From contig DBDG01000029.1 in NCBI GenBank assembly GCA_002293475.1, positions 1 to 23,334 on the forward strand: a DNA stretch of 23,334 nucleotides, given 5' to 3'. Numbering within the stretch: the first letter of the stretch is position 1; each line of letters starts with the position of its first letter. This DNA comes from Lachnospiraceae bacterium UBA938. GTDB lineage: Bacteria; Bacillota; Clostridia; Lachnospirales; Lachnospiraceae. The translations under genes were made by a program, and so were the position numbers. The notes beneath the pieces were generated by a model. The model worked only from the letters and a program-made list of their open reading frames with translations, was not told where the DNA came from and did not search any database. This document shows positions 7,562 to 13,483 of this stretch, in pieces.

Positions 7562-9265
7562 ATGATACAGGAAAGCAAGATCACGGCACTTTATTGCCGC
7601 CTCAGCCAGGAAGAGCTACAGGCCGGAGAGTCCGGAAGCATTCAGAACCAGCGGCTGATCTTACAGAAATATGCCGATGAGCACGATTTTCATAACACCC
7701 GCTTTTTTATTGATGACGGCGTATCCGGCGTGAGCTTTGACCGCACCGGGCTCAATGCTATGCTTAAGGAGGTAGAGGCCGGACGGGTTGCCGCCGTCAT
7801 CACCAAAGACCTGTCCCGCCTGGGACGTAACTACTTGAAAACCGGTGAACTGATCGAAATCATTTTTCCGCGCCATGGCGTCCGTTATATTGCCATCAGC
7901 GACGGCGTGGATACCGCTCACCATGAAAACGAGTTTACTCCGCTCAGGAACTGGTTCAACGAGTTCTACGCCCGCGATACCAGCAAGAAGATCCGGGCCG
8001 TTAAACAGGCAAAGGCACAAAAAGGCGAGCGCGTCAACGGTGAATATCCTTATGGCTATCTGCTTGACCCGGACAATAAAAACCGCCTGATCCCCGACCC
8101 GGAAACAGTGCCGATCGTCAGGCAGATTTTCGACATGTATGTCAAGGGAGAACGTATCTGTAATATCCAGCAATGGCTGGCGGATCACCAGGTTCTGACC
8201 ATCGGGGCCTTACGTTATCGGCGCACCGGGCAGGAACGCTTTTATAGTTCTTCCCTGCTTCCCTACGCTTGGCCTGATAAGTCTATCTACGACATTCTGG
8301 CCAGACAGGAATACCTTGGGCATACTGTTACCGGCAAAACCTGTAAAGAATCCTATAAGTCCGCAAAGACCTCTAAGATTCCCGAGGAAAAACGCTATTT
8401 CTTCCCGGATACTCACGAGGCAATAATTGATGCCGCGACCTTTGCCTTGGCCCATAAACGTCTCATGACCAGGCACCGTCCCAACAAGTCAGACCATATT
8501 GACATCTTTTCAGGCCTGCTTTTTTGCGGAGACTGCGGCCATAAAATGTATCTTCAGCAGGGGCAGTCCATGCCGGAACATAAGCATGCCTATACCTGCG
8601 GCAGATACCGCAACCGTAACCGTCTGCCCGCGCCCTGCACGACACATTACATCCGCCGGACGGTTATCAGCGGTCTGATCCTTGCTGATCTTAAGCGGGT
8701 GCTTGGTTTTATGAAGCAGCGGGAGCCGGAACTGGCCCAGGACGTCGCCGGATACGCCGGCCATGAAGCAAGAAAGGCATGGGAACGGGAAGAAAAAGAG
8801 CTGACGCGGACGCAGAGCCGCTTACAGGATATAGATACCATATTCCGCAAGCTTTATGAGGATCATGCCTTGGGAAGAATAGCGCAGGATAGGTTCTGCG
8901 GAATGATTTCCGGCTACGAAGAAGAAAAAAACGCCCTTAAAAATAAGCTGGGCGTTCTGGAAGCAACGATCCGGAATAGTAAGGACGGTAACATGGATCT
9001 GGAAAAAGCGAGCCGGCTCGTAAGGAATTATACCCAGCTTCAGCAGCTGACCTATGAAAACCTGCATGAATTAATCAGCCGTATCCTAATCTATGAACCG
9101 GACAGGAAAGCCGGGACAAGAAAGATGGAGATTATCTATAACTTTGCTGATTCGGGTGCTACCGACTCTTTTAAAAGCGACGTCAGGTTCCGGATGCCGG
9201 CTACCGTATCAGCCAGCTCCTTGCCCTGTGCGGCAAGCTGTGCTTCGGTTTTCGCTGACGGCTGA
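7562..9265 (+). CDS. Large serine recombinase 2 (TnpX/TndX-like)
   Basis: A 567-residue integrase/excisionase for element 2. The resolvase domain starts with YCRLSQEE, placing the catalytic Ser at 15, followed by ESGSIQNQR and VITKDLSRLGRNYLKTGELIE. A recombinase domain follows, then a zinc ribbon (CGDC at 322-325, later YTCGRY and PC), a coiled-coil (about 400-480) and a DUF4368-like end (HELISRILIYEPDR ... MEIIYNF). AAAGGAAG precedes the ATG. All catalytic blocks look intact, so it is the best candidate for an active enzyme at the locus. After MEIIYNFADSG the last 35 or so residues read antisense to the membrane-protein gene and do not look like family sequence, suggesting that the original 3' end was replaced when the cargo was joined. 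Confidence 0.9.
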   Translation: MIQESKITALYCRLSQEELQAGESGSIQNQRLILQKYADEHDFHNTRFFIDDGVSGVSFDRTGLNAMLKEVEAGRVAAVITKDLSRLGRNYLKTGELIEIIFPRHGVRYIAISDGVDTAHHENEFTPLRNWFNEFYARDTSKKIRAVKQAKAQKGERVNGEYPYGYLLDPDNKNRLIPDPETVPIVRQIFDMYVKGERICNIQQWLADHQVLTIGALRYRRTGQERFYSSSLLPYAWPDKSIYDILARQEYLGHTVTGKTCKESYKSAKTSKIPEEKRYFFPDTHEAIIDAATFALAHKRLMTRHRPNKSDHIDIFSGLLFCGDCGHKMYLQQGQSMPEHKHAYTCGRYRNRNRLPAPCTTHYIRRTVISGLILADLKRVLGFMKQREPELAQDVAGYAGHEARKAWEREEKELTRTQSRLQDIDTIFRKLYEDHALGRIAQDRFCGMISGYEEEKNALKNKLGVLEATIRNSKDGNMDLEKASRLVRNYTQLQQLTYENLHELISRILIYEPDRKAGTRKMEIIYNFADSGATDSFKSDVRFRMPATVSASSLPCAASCASVFADG

Positions 9266-10020
9266 GCCGCTTCGGATGATTCATCCTTTTCGTTTGCCGG
9301 GCTTTTTATGGTATTTAAGGTTTCCGTAGTTTCGTAAGCAAGCTTGGAGGCATTTACCGCCAAGGCATCCAGTGAATCGGCAATATCATTGATGATCCCG
9401 ATTGTCTTATCAATGTCGGGAAGCCGCTCCCTTGTTTCATCATGCTTGGAATCGGTCAGGAATTTACTTATAAAAAACGTAATAAAGAAAATCGCCATAA
9501 AGGATAAAGCGACGCAGATGACACGCAGGACCATTTCCGGAATAAAGAGCTCATCCCTTGCCGGCAAGCGCACGGCTCCGTTAACAAGCCAGGAAAAAGC
9601 CAGTGAAACCCCGATTTCCACGATGCTGACCAATACCAGCCGATAGTCCAGAAAAAAACTGCTGAGTATTACAAAGAAGAAGGCAAAGGCCCAGAAATCT
9701 TTCGAGGGTACAAGATATAAGATGAAGTTATACTGGATTAAAAGTATGATGGCCAGAAAGATTTTACCATATGTAAGCATCTTCGGGTCCAGCTTGCCGT
9801 CCAGCATGCATCTGCTGATCAGATAGTTACCGATGCCTACATAAACCAGACAGGTAAAAACAAAGATAATCAGCAGCCCCCAATTGACATCCTGATAAAA
9901 TCCCAGCAATTTGAGCAATGAAAAAGTAATTCCGGCACAGGCGCAGGCACCGGTAATAATCAGGATAACCCATCGATATACTTTAGACATATATCTGTCA
10001 ATTGCTGAAGTGGTGTTCAA
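9136..10020 (-). CDS. Six-helix membrane protein, possibly a truncated chemoreceptor-like sensor (element 2 cargo)
   Basis: The N terminus is followed by about six hydrophobic helices (near 18-42, 50-72, 86-106, 111-126, 129-149 and 164-190 in the ATG numbering), then about 100 charged, Ala/Thr/Asn-rich residues with coiled-coil character (INDIADSLDALAVNASKLAY). The plan recalls membrane chemoreceptors, but no signalling-tip motif is present and the protein ends early, at the point where it overlaps recombinase 2. The frame opens at an ATG at 10026, yet GGGAGGA (10034-10028) is only 1 base from it and 7 bases from TTG at 10020, so TTG is preferred. I do not recognise a precise family; receptor-like is inference. 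Confidence 0.6.
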   Translation of the reverse strand: MNTTSAIDRYMSKVYRWVILIITGACACAGITFSLLKLLGFYQDVNWGLLIIFVFTCLVYVGIGNYLISRCMLDGKLDPKMLTYGKIFLAIILLIQYNFILYLVPSKDFWAFAFFFVILSSFFLDYRLVLVSIVEIGVSLAFSWLVNGAVRLPARDELFIPEMVLRVICVALSFMAIFFITFFISKFLTDSKHDETRERLPDIDKTIGIINDIADSLDALAVNASKLAYETTETLNTIKSPANEKDESSEAAQPSAKTEAQLAAQGKELADTVAGIRNLTSLLKESVAPESAKL

Positions 10021-10074
10021 AAGCATGTCCTCCCAATCCTTCTTTTAGTGATACAGATTAAAACTTATCATAAT

Positions 10075-10101
10075 ATTATATCACAGAAAGATAGGACACA
10101 A
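10075..10101 (-). promoter_or_regulatory. Extended -10 promoter for the element 2 membrane protein
   Basis: On the minus strand TTGTGT (10101-10096), a 15-base spacer and TATAAT (10080-10075) preceded by TGA form an extended -10 promoter about 55 bases before the TTG start. The rest of 10102-10190 is AT-rich element end with no gene. Confidence 0.5.
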
Positions 10102-10191
10102 TATTGTTAAAATATCTAATAATATTCTAAATTGTTGTTAAAATTTTCTACGCATTTCTACTTGACAAAAATATCGTTATCCTATCCCAGC

Positions 10192-10194
10192 AAA
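10192..10194. repeat. Right core repeat (AAA) of element 2
   Basis: Partner of the AAA at 7206-7208. Upstream on the minus strand is the GYTGTN coding sequence of recombinase 1; downstream is element 2 DNA that ends the frame at 10177. Confidence 0.65.
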
Positions 10195-10374
10195 ATTCGT
10201 TCCGGTGTAACCGTCATCAATATAAGTATGATATAAGAGTAAATCCTCTTTATCCTGAAGATAACAATCGATCAGCAGTCTTTGACTGACAATGCTGTCA
10301 CTTTCTGTCTTATCGCCGTCTTCTCTGGATAATCTGACATATCCGGCAACATGGCAAAAGGATGTTTTTGACAT
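10195..10374 (-). pseudogene. Recombinase 1, N-terminal part with the catalytic serine
   Basis: Codons 1-60 of recombinase 1: GYVRLSREDG with catalytic Ser16, DSIVSQRLLIDCYL and YIDDGYTGTN. The frame continues into element 2 for a few codons and stops at 10177. GAGG lies 7 bases before the ATG, inside the end of the preceding small ORF, whose stop is one base away (TAA-A-ATG). The fragment has the nucleophile but none of the DNA-binding domains, so it should be inactive while element 2 is present. Confidence 0.88.
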
Positions 10375-10375
10375 T

Positions 10376-10618
10376 TTAGACCTCTTTATGACGACCCTCT
10401 GGCCGTGTTATATTAATGGGTATCTGATCCGCCGTTGCCGCCTGATCCGCCAGAGTCGCCCGTGTCCGGCGGATCGGGCTAAGACTGTGCGGCTGTGACA
10501 GAAAACTGTCCTTGCTGTGTGACCGGATAATATTGTTGATTAATTCGGTTGCCGTAATCTGACCCAGGAATTCTCTTTCGATAGTGTAGTTTACGGCTGT
10601 TTTTTTAGGCCTGCCCAA
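10376..10618 (-). CDS. 80-residue small protein upstream of recombinase 1
   Basis: Begins MGRPKKTAVNYTIEREFLG. The segment ITATELINNIIRSHS looks like a short amphipathic helix; the second half is rich in Arg, Ser and Pro and appears disordered. The start is TTG at 10618 with AGGAGG well placed upstream. It is coupled to recombinase 1 through TAA-A-ATG. By position it could be a directionality factor or regulator of recombinase 1, but I do not recognise a family and the role is inference. The basic Gly-Arg-Pro-Lys start would suit DNA binding. Confidence 0.6.
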   Translation of the reverse strand: MGRPKKTAVNYTIEREFLGQITATELINNIIRSHSKDSFLSQPHSLSPIRRTRATLADQAATADQIPINITRPEGRHKEV

Positions 10619-10650
10619 GTATATTCCTCCTTGGTTTCTTTAGTAACAGC

Positions 10651-10679
10651 ATATTAAAGGCAGCTTGTACGATATGCAA
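10651..10679 (-). promoter_or_regulatory. Promoter of the small ORF-recombinase 1 operon
   Basis: On the minus strand TTGCAT (10679-10674), a 17-base spacer and TAATAT (10656-10651) lie 33 bases before the TTG start at 10618 and 26 bases inside the right end of element 1. Confidence 0.6.
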
Positions 10680-10704
10680 GGATCATCCCTATTTTATATC
10701 AGGG

Positions 10705-10709
10705 TGGGG
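10705..10709. repeat. Right core repeat (TGGGG) of element 1
   Basis: Partner of 5762-5766 (attR). The flanking CAGGGTGGGGTAATG on this side resembles the right junction of element 3 (GCAGGTGGGTAGAAT). Confidence 0.8.
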
Positions 10710-10789
10710 TAATGAAGATACCCAGCTGATTTTGGACATTCTGGAAAAACATAATATTCAAGTTACGTTTTTTATGACTGGCGGGTGGG
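10710..10789 (+). pseudogene. Polysaccharide deacetylase, part 2 of 3
   Basis: Eighty bases of host gene left between elements 1 and 3. They encode NEDTQLILDILEKHNIQV and then TFFMTGGW, the second strand region of a NodB barrel, entered with two bases of a Gly codon from part 1 and leaving with the first base of a Val codon completed in part 3. Such a short coding island between two integrations shows that both elements hit the same gene independently. Confidence 0.88.
10784..10789. repeat. Left core repeat (GGTGGG) of element 3
   Basis: GGTGGG here and at 12786-12791 flank element 3. Keeping one copy gives TGG-GTA-GAA-TCC, read as WVES, and rejoins the deacetylase frame. Confidence 0.8.
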
Positions 10790-10805
10790 CAGAAGCGTAC
10801 ACAAA

Positions 10806-10864
10806 CACAAAACGGCAAAGCCGGGGGGGAGCCTGCACAAAACGGCAAAGCCGGGGGGAGCCTG
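10806..10864. repeat. Two tandem 29-30 base G-rich repeats near the left end of element 3
   Basis: Unit 1 (10806-10835) and unit 2 (10836-10864) are identical except that the G-run is 7 in the first and 6 in the second. Each starts CACAAAACGGCAAAGCC and contains a small GGC-AAA-GCC hairpin followed by the G-run and AGCCTG. The second copy supplies the GGGAG ribosome site of the small ORF at 10866. They may be recombinase accessory sites or slipped-strand duplications. Confidence 0.8.
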
Positions 10865-10865
10865 C

Positions 10866-11015
10866 ATGGAATATAGGGACATAAATGAAGCAGAATTAAA
10901 GATCACAAAACAGGATGAAATAGCAGTAATTCAATACTTTGCCAAGATAATGTATGATCATGATATTATCAGCGAAAGGGAAAAAGAGGAGATCATAGTA
11001 TATTGTCAGAATTAA
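10866..11015 (+). CDS. 49-residue SHOCT-like small protein of element 3
   Basis: The peptide starts MEYRDINEAELKITKQDEIA. The C-terminal half, FAKIMYDHDIISEREKEEII, has the helix-turn-helix spacing of SHOCT-type short domains (hydrophobic helix, Asp/Gly-Ile-Ile-Ser/Thr-Glu turn, charged helix). The ATG at 10866 has GGGAG 8 bases upstream, from the second G-rich repeat. The frame is open further upstream through the repeats, but those codons are unlikely to be translated. Lying before recombinase 3 as the 80-residue ORF lies before recombinase 1, it may regulate or steer recombination; this is inference. Confidence 0.55.
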   Translation: MEYRDINEAELKITKQDEIAVIQYFAKIMYDHDIISEREKEEIIVYCQN

Positions 11016-11016
11016 A

Positions 11017-11049
11017 GAATCGGACGAAGCTTGCGCTTCAATCCGATTC
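11017..11049. repeat. Long hairpin after the small ORF of element 3
   Basis: GAATCGGA/TCCGATTC (8 pairs) and GAAGC/GCTTC (5 pairs) enclose a TTGC loop, with a small internal bulge. A second, weaker hairpin (GTAAAA/TTTTAC) follows at about 11055-11072, then an A/T palindrome (11151-11169) just before the recombinase ribosome site. There is no clean T-run after the first hairpin, so attenuation or a protein-binding site is as likely as termination. Confidence 0.55.
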
Positions 11050-11184
11050 AGTGTAAAAGGGGAATTTTACCGATTTTTGGGGCTGTCGGATTTCTGTAAT
11101 TCCCGACTGCAAATATACAATAACATATTTAAATAAGCATGTCAAGGAAAAATAAAAAAAATTTTTATTTATTTGAGGATTCCG

Positions 11185-12744
11185 ATGAATATAAACAAGT
11201 TGCGAGCGGTATCTTATAACCGCGTTTCCACAGAAGAGGAAAGGCAATTGGATGCACTTGCCCGGCAGATTCGAGAGAACAAAGAGGTGATTGTCAAAAT
11301 GGGGTGGGAATTTACCGGAGAATATATTGACGAGGGCAAAAGCGGTACCCAGACGCGGCACCGGCCAGGATATAATCAGCTGTTCCGGGATCTGGGCGGT
11401 GATAGCTTTGACGTCGTGGTCATCAAAGACCAGGACCGCCTGATGCGTAATCCCAAAGACTGGTATCTGTTCGTGGACTGTCTGCTGAAAAATGGCAAGA
11501 AGCTGTATATCCATCTCGACAGTTCATTTTACAATCCTGATAATGCCCTGCTTACCGGAATCAAAGCAATCCTAGCCGAGGAATACAGCCGGCATCTAAG
11601 CCGCAAGATCAATAATGCCCATAAGACCCGACAGGAAAAAGGGGAAGCCGTTATTATGACAAATCAGACTTGGGGCTACCGCAAGCTGGCTGACGGAACT
11701 GTCATCATCGACGAAGCTGAACGTGCCGTTATTGAAGCAATCTTTTCTATGTATGCCCAAGGAAAGGGCAGCCGGCTGATCGGCAAAGAACTGTGCCGCC
11801 AAGGGATCAGGAACCGCCGCGGCAATGCTCTCGCCGAGAGCCAGATCCGGGCGATTGTCCGCAATCCTTTATATAAAGGAACGGCGGTTATGAACCGAAC
11901 CCATATTGACTTTGAAACCAAGAAAAAACTGCGGCTCCCGGAAGAACAGTGGATATGCCATCAAAACCGCGTTCCCGCCATCGTTGCTCCCGCCCTGTGG
12001 GCGGCGGCAAACCAGATGATTGACCGAAACAGTCGGCTGATCGGCAATAAAACATCGGGAGTCAAAACCGGCAGCCACATGCTTTCCGGCAAAGTCATCT
12101 GCGGGGAATGTGGGCAGAGATTTTGGCGGAATCAACGGAATGTAAATAAAAGTACCAATCAAGTGTACTGGTATTGCAGCGGTAAAACACACAGATGTGA
12201 CAGCCTCCGGCTGAAGGAAGCAGAAGTTTTTGATATATTACGGCAGATCGGCGCTCTTTTTATCGACAGTCATAGCAAGGAGAGATTAAGGAAAGCAGTT
12301 CTCACTCAGGTGGTTAAAGTCCTTGCCGTTAGAAAGAAAGATCATCATAAGGCGCTGGCAACAGAGAAAAACAGCCTGGCCGACAAGCAGGGTAGGCTCA
12401 TGGAACTGCTGATAGACGGGATTTTACCGCAGGAAGAATACCGGAAACGGCAGGATGATATCCAGCTGCGGCTTGCGGCCATAGAAGAACGGGAAAGCCG
12501 GCAGCTGGCGGATGAGTTGGAGCGGGAAGACGCTGGGGCGAGAATCATTAAGATGGAGAAATTGCTGATAAATGAGACCTATGATTTATCTATCCCGATT
12601 ATCGCAGCTCATGTAGAACAGATCAAAGTCTTTAGGGCAACGGTGCTTGTTTACTTGGATGTTCTGCCGCCTTCTGAGCCGGTTATGGTGACGGCGGCGG
12701 GGACAAAGGGAAAGCGGGTTTTCTCTGTAGGCCGCCTAAGATAA
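11185..12744 (+). CDS. Large serine recombinase 3 (integrase of element 3)
   Basis: A 519-residue enzyme. The resolvase domain begins MNINKLRAVSYNRVSTEEE with catalytic Ser15, followed by QLDALARQI and VVVIKDQDRLMRNP, where QDRLMR replaces the more usual LSRxGR. A recombinase domain, a zinc ribbon (CGEC from residue 306, later YWYCSGKTHRC) and a helical C-terminal region follow. I chose the ATG at 11185, with GAGG six bases upstream, over a TTG at 11173. It differs clearly from recombinases 1 and 2 and lacks their DUF4368-like end. All catalytic blocks look intact, so element 3 could be able to excise. Confidence 0.9.
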   Translation: MNINKLRAVSYNRVSTEEERQLDALARQIRENKEVIVKMGWEFTGEYIDEGKSGTQTRHRPGYNQLFRDLGGDSFDVVVIKDQDRLMRNPKDWYLFVDCLLKNGKKLYIHLDSSFYNPDNALLTGIKAILAEEYSRHLSRKINNAHKTRQEKGEAVIMTNQTWGYRKLADGTVIIDEAERAVIEAIFSMYAQGKGSRLIGKELCRQGIRNRRGNALAESQIRAIVRNPLYKGTAVMNRTHIDFETKKKLRLPEEQWICHQNRVPAIVAPALWAAANQMIDRNSRLIGNKTSGVKTGSHMLSGKVICGECGQRFWRNQRNVNKSTNQVYWYCSGKTHRCDSLRLKEAEVFDILRQIGALFIDSHSKERLRKAVLTQVVKVLAVRKKDHHKALATEKNSLADKQGRLMELLIDGILPQEEYRKRQDDIQLRLAAIEERESRQLADELEREDAGARIIKMEKLLINETYDLSIPIIAAHVEQIKVFRATVLVYLDVLPPSEPVMVTAAGTKGKRVFSVGRLR

Positions 12745-12785
12745 AAGATGCGCATAATGACAAAGCAGGTAAGTATGTGCAGGCA

Positions 12786-12791
12786 GGTGGG
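12786..12791. repeat. Right core repeat (GGTGGG) of element 3
   Basis: Partner of 10784-10789; defines the right junction of element 3 with the deacetylase. Confidence 0.8.
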
Positions 12792-13288
12792 TAGAATCCT
12801 ATCCTGATGATGTGAAAAGGATACTGGAAGCCGGTCACGATCTGGGAAATCATAGCGAGAATCATAAAAACATGTCCCAGTTATCCAGCGAGCAGTGCCA
12901 GGAAGAAATCATTAAGGTCCATGATAAAGTAAAAGAGCTGACCGGTTATGAAATGAGCCTGTTCCGCCCGCCTTACGGAGACTATGACAATGATCTCATA
13001 AAAACCGCTGCCAGCATCGGTTATCAGACCATTCAGTGGAATGTTGACAGCTTAGACTGGAAGGACTATGGTGCGGATTCCATTGTCAAGACCGTATGTC
13101 AGCATAAGAACCTAGGCAACGGTTCTATCATACTTTGTCACAATGGGGCAAAGTATACCGCCGACGCACTGGAGCTGCTGATTGCCAGGTTAAAAGACGC
13201 CGGCTTTACGTTCGTGCCGCTATCGAAACTGGTTCTCAGCGACAATTACCATATGAACCATGAGGGGCGCCAGATTCCTAACCATTAA
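12792..13288 (+). pseudogene. Polysaccharide deacetylase, part 3 of 3
   Basis: Encodes the rest of the NodB domain: HSENH (His140 and His144 in the rebuilt protein, completing the Asp-His-His metal site with Asp89), RPPYGD (Arg178 onwards), WNVDSLDWKD and SIILCHNG. All five family motifs are therefore present across the three parts, and there is no stop or frameshift, so the gene seems to have kept its coding capacity since the insertions or was hit recently. A shorter frame from an ATG at 12812 exists here but would lack the catalytic Asp. The rebuilt enzyme is a 284-residue membrane-anchored deacetylase of peptidoglycan or a similar glycan. A strong terminator follows. Confidence 0.88.
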
Positions 13289-13333
13289 CATGGCGAAATG
13301 CAATTACAAAACGAATTCAATAATCATTAACAT

Positions 13334-13379
13334 CCCTCCGGCCAGATGGATAAGCTGGCTGGAGGGTGTTTGCGTTTTT
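13334..13379 (+). terminator. Rho-independent terminator of the deacetylase gene
   Basis: A 12-pair stem (CCCTCCGGCCAG, 13334-13345; CTGGCTGGAGGG, 13355-13366) with one G-T pair and a 9-base loop, followed by a T-rich stretch ending in TTTTT. It isolates the deacetylase from the NACHT genes. Confidence 0.88.
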
Positions 13380-13398
13380 ATGCGGCTTAAATAAATTA

Positions 13399-13427
13399 TT
13401 GAAAAATTAACTTTATAATGTTATAAT
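13399..13427 (+). promoter_or_regulatory. Promoter of NACHT gene 1
   Basis: TTGAAA (13399-13404), a 17-base spacer and a perfect TATAAT (13422-13427), 57 bases before the ATG. The same boxes and surrounding AATCAC...ACATCAAAA-like sequence recur upstream of NACHT gene 2. Confidence 0.75.
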
Positions 13428-13483
13428 CACTTAAATCAAAAAGTGATATTTTAGCCAATTTATAGTAAAAAGGAATAAATACC

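Larger units (their letters stand above)
7209..10194 (+). mobile_element. Serine-recombinase element 2, nested inside recombinase 1
   Basis: A 2986-base element bounded by AAA repeats and placed within codons of recombinase 1. It carries a TnpW-like small gene and a TnpX/TndX-like recombinase on the plus strand, and a six-helix membrane protein on the minus strand as apparent cargo. An inverted repeat lies near the left end; the right end is AT-rich and holds the cargo promoter. Removing the element rebuilds recombinase 1 without a frameshift, which both defines its ends and shows that it arrived after element 1. Confidence 0.82.
5767..10709 (-). mobile_element. Serine-recombinase element 1, inserted in the deacetylase gene
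   Basis: The ends are set by reconstruction of the host gene and the TGGGG direct repeats. The element is 4943 bases as found, of which 2986 are element 2, so its own length is 1957 bases. On the minus strand it encodes, in order, a promoter, an 80-residue small protein and a 538-residue serine recombinase (now split), whose stop codon lies only 5 bases from the left end. No conjugation, replication or resistance genes are present. It is therefore a minimal unit of small ORF plus recombinase, close in size to element 3. Confidence 0.82.
10790..12791 (+). mobile_element. Serine-recombinase element 3, second insertion in the deacetylase gene
   Basis: A 2002-base element between GGTGGG repeats. 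It holds two G-rich tandem repeats, a 49-residue small ORF, a hairpin and one serine recombinase, and no further cargo. Its length and small-ORF-then-recombinase plan match element 1 without element 2 (1957 bases), although the two recombinases are of different branches. The recombinase stop lies 47 bases from the right end. Confidence 0.82.

Noticed and set aside
7661..8188. 175-codon frame antisense to recombinase 2
   Set aside because: It lies wholly within a well-supported recombinase gene and has no recognisable motif or ribosome site.
5767..12791. Group I or group II introns as the cause of the gene interruptions
   Set aside because: The inserts encode serine recombinases and have short direct-repeat cores; no reverse transcriptase, homing endonuclease or intron domain V-like structure was seen.
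5767..12791. Integrative conjugative element or prophage
   Set aside because: No relaxase, coupling protein, conjugation, capsid, terminase or replication genes are present within any of the three boundaries.
12812..13288. Stand-alone 158-residue polysaccharide deacetylase
   Set aside because: It lacks the TFD motif and barrel start; the missing parts are found in frame at 5489-5766 and 10710-10789, so it is the third part of a split gene.
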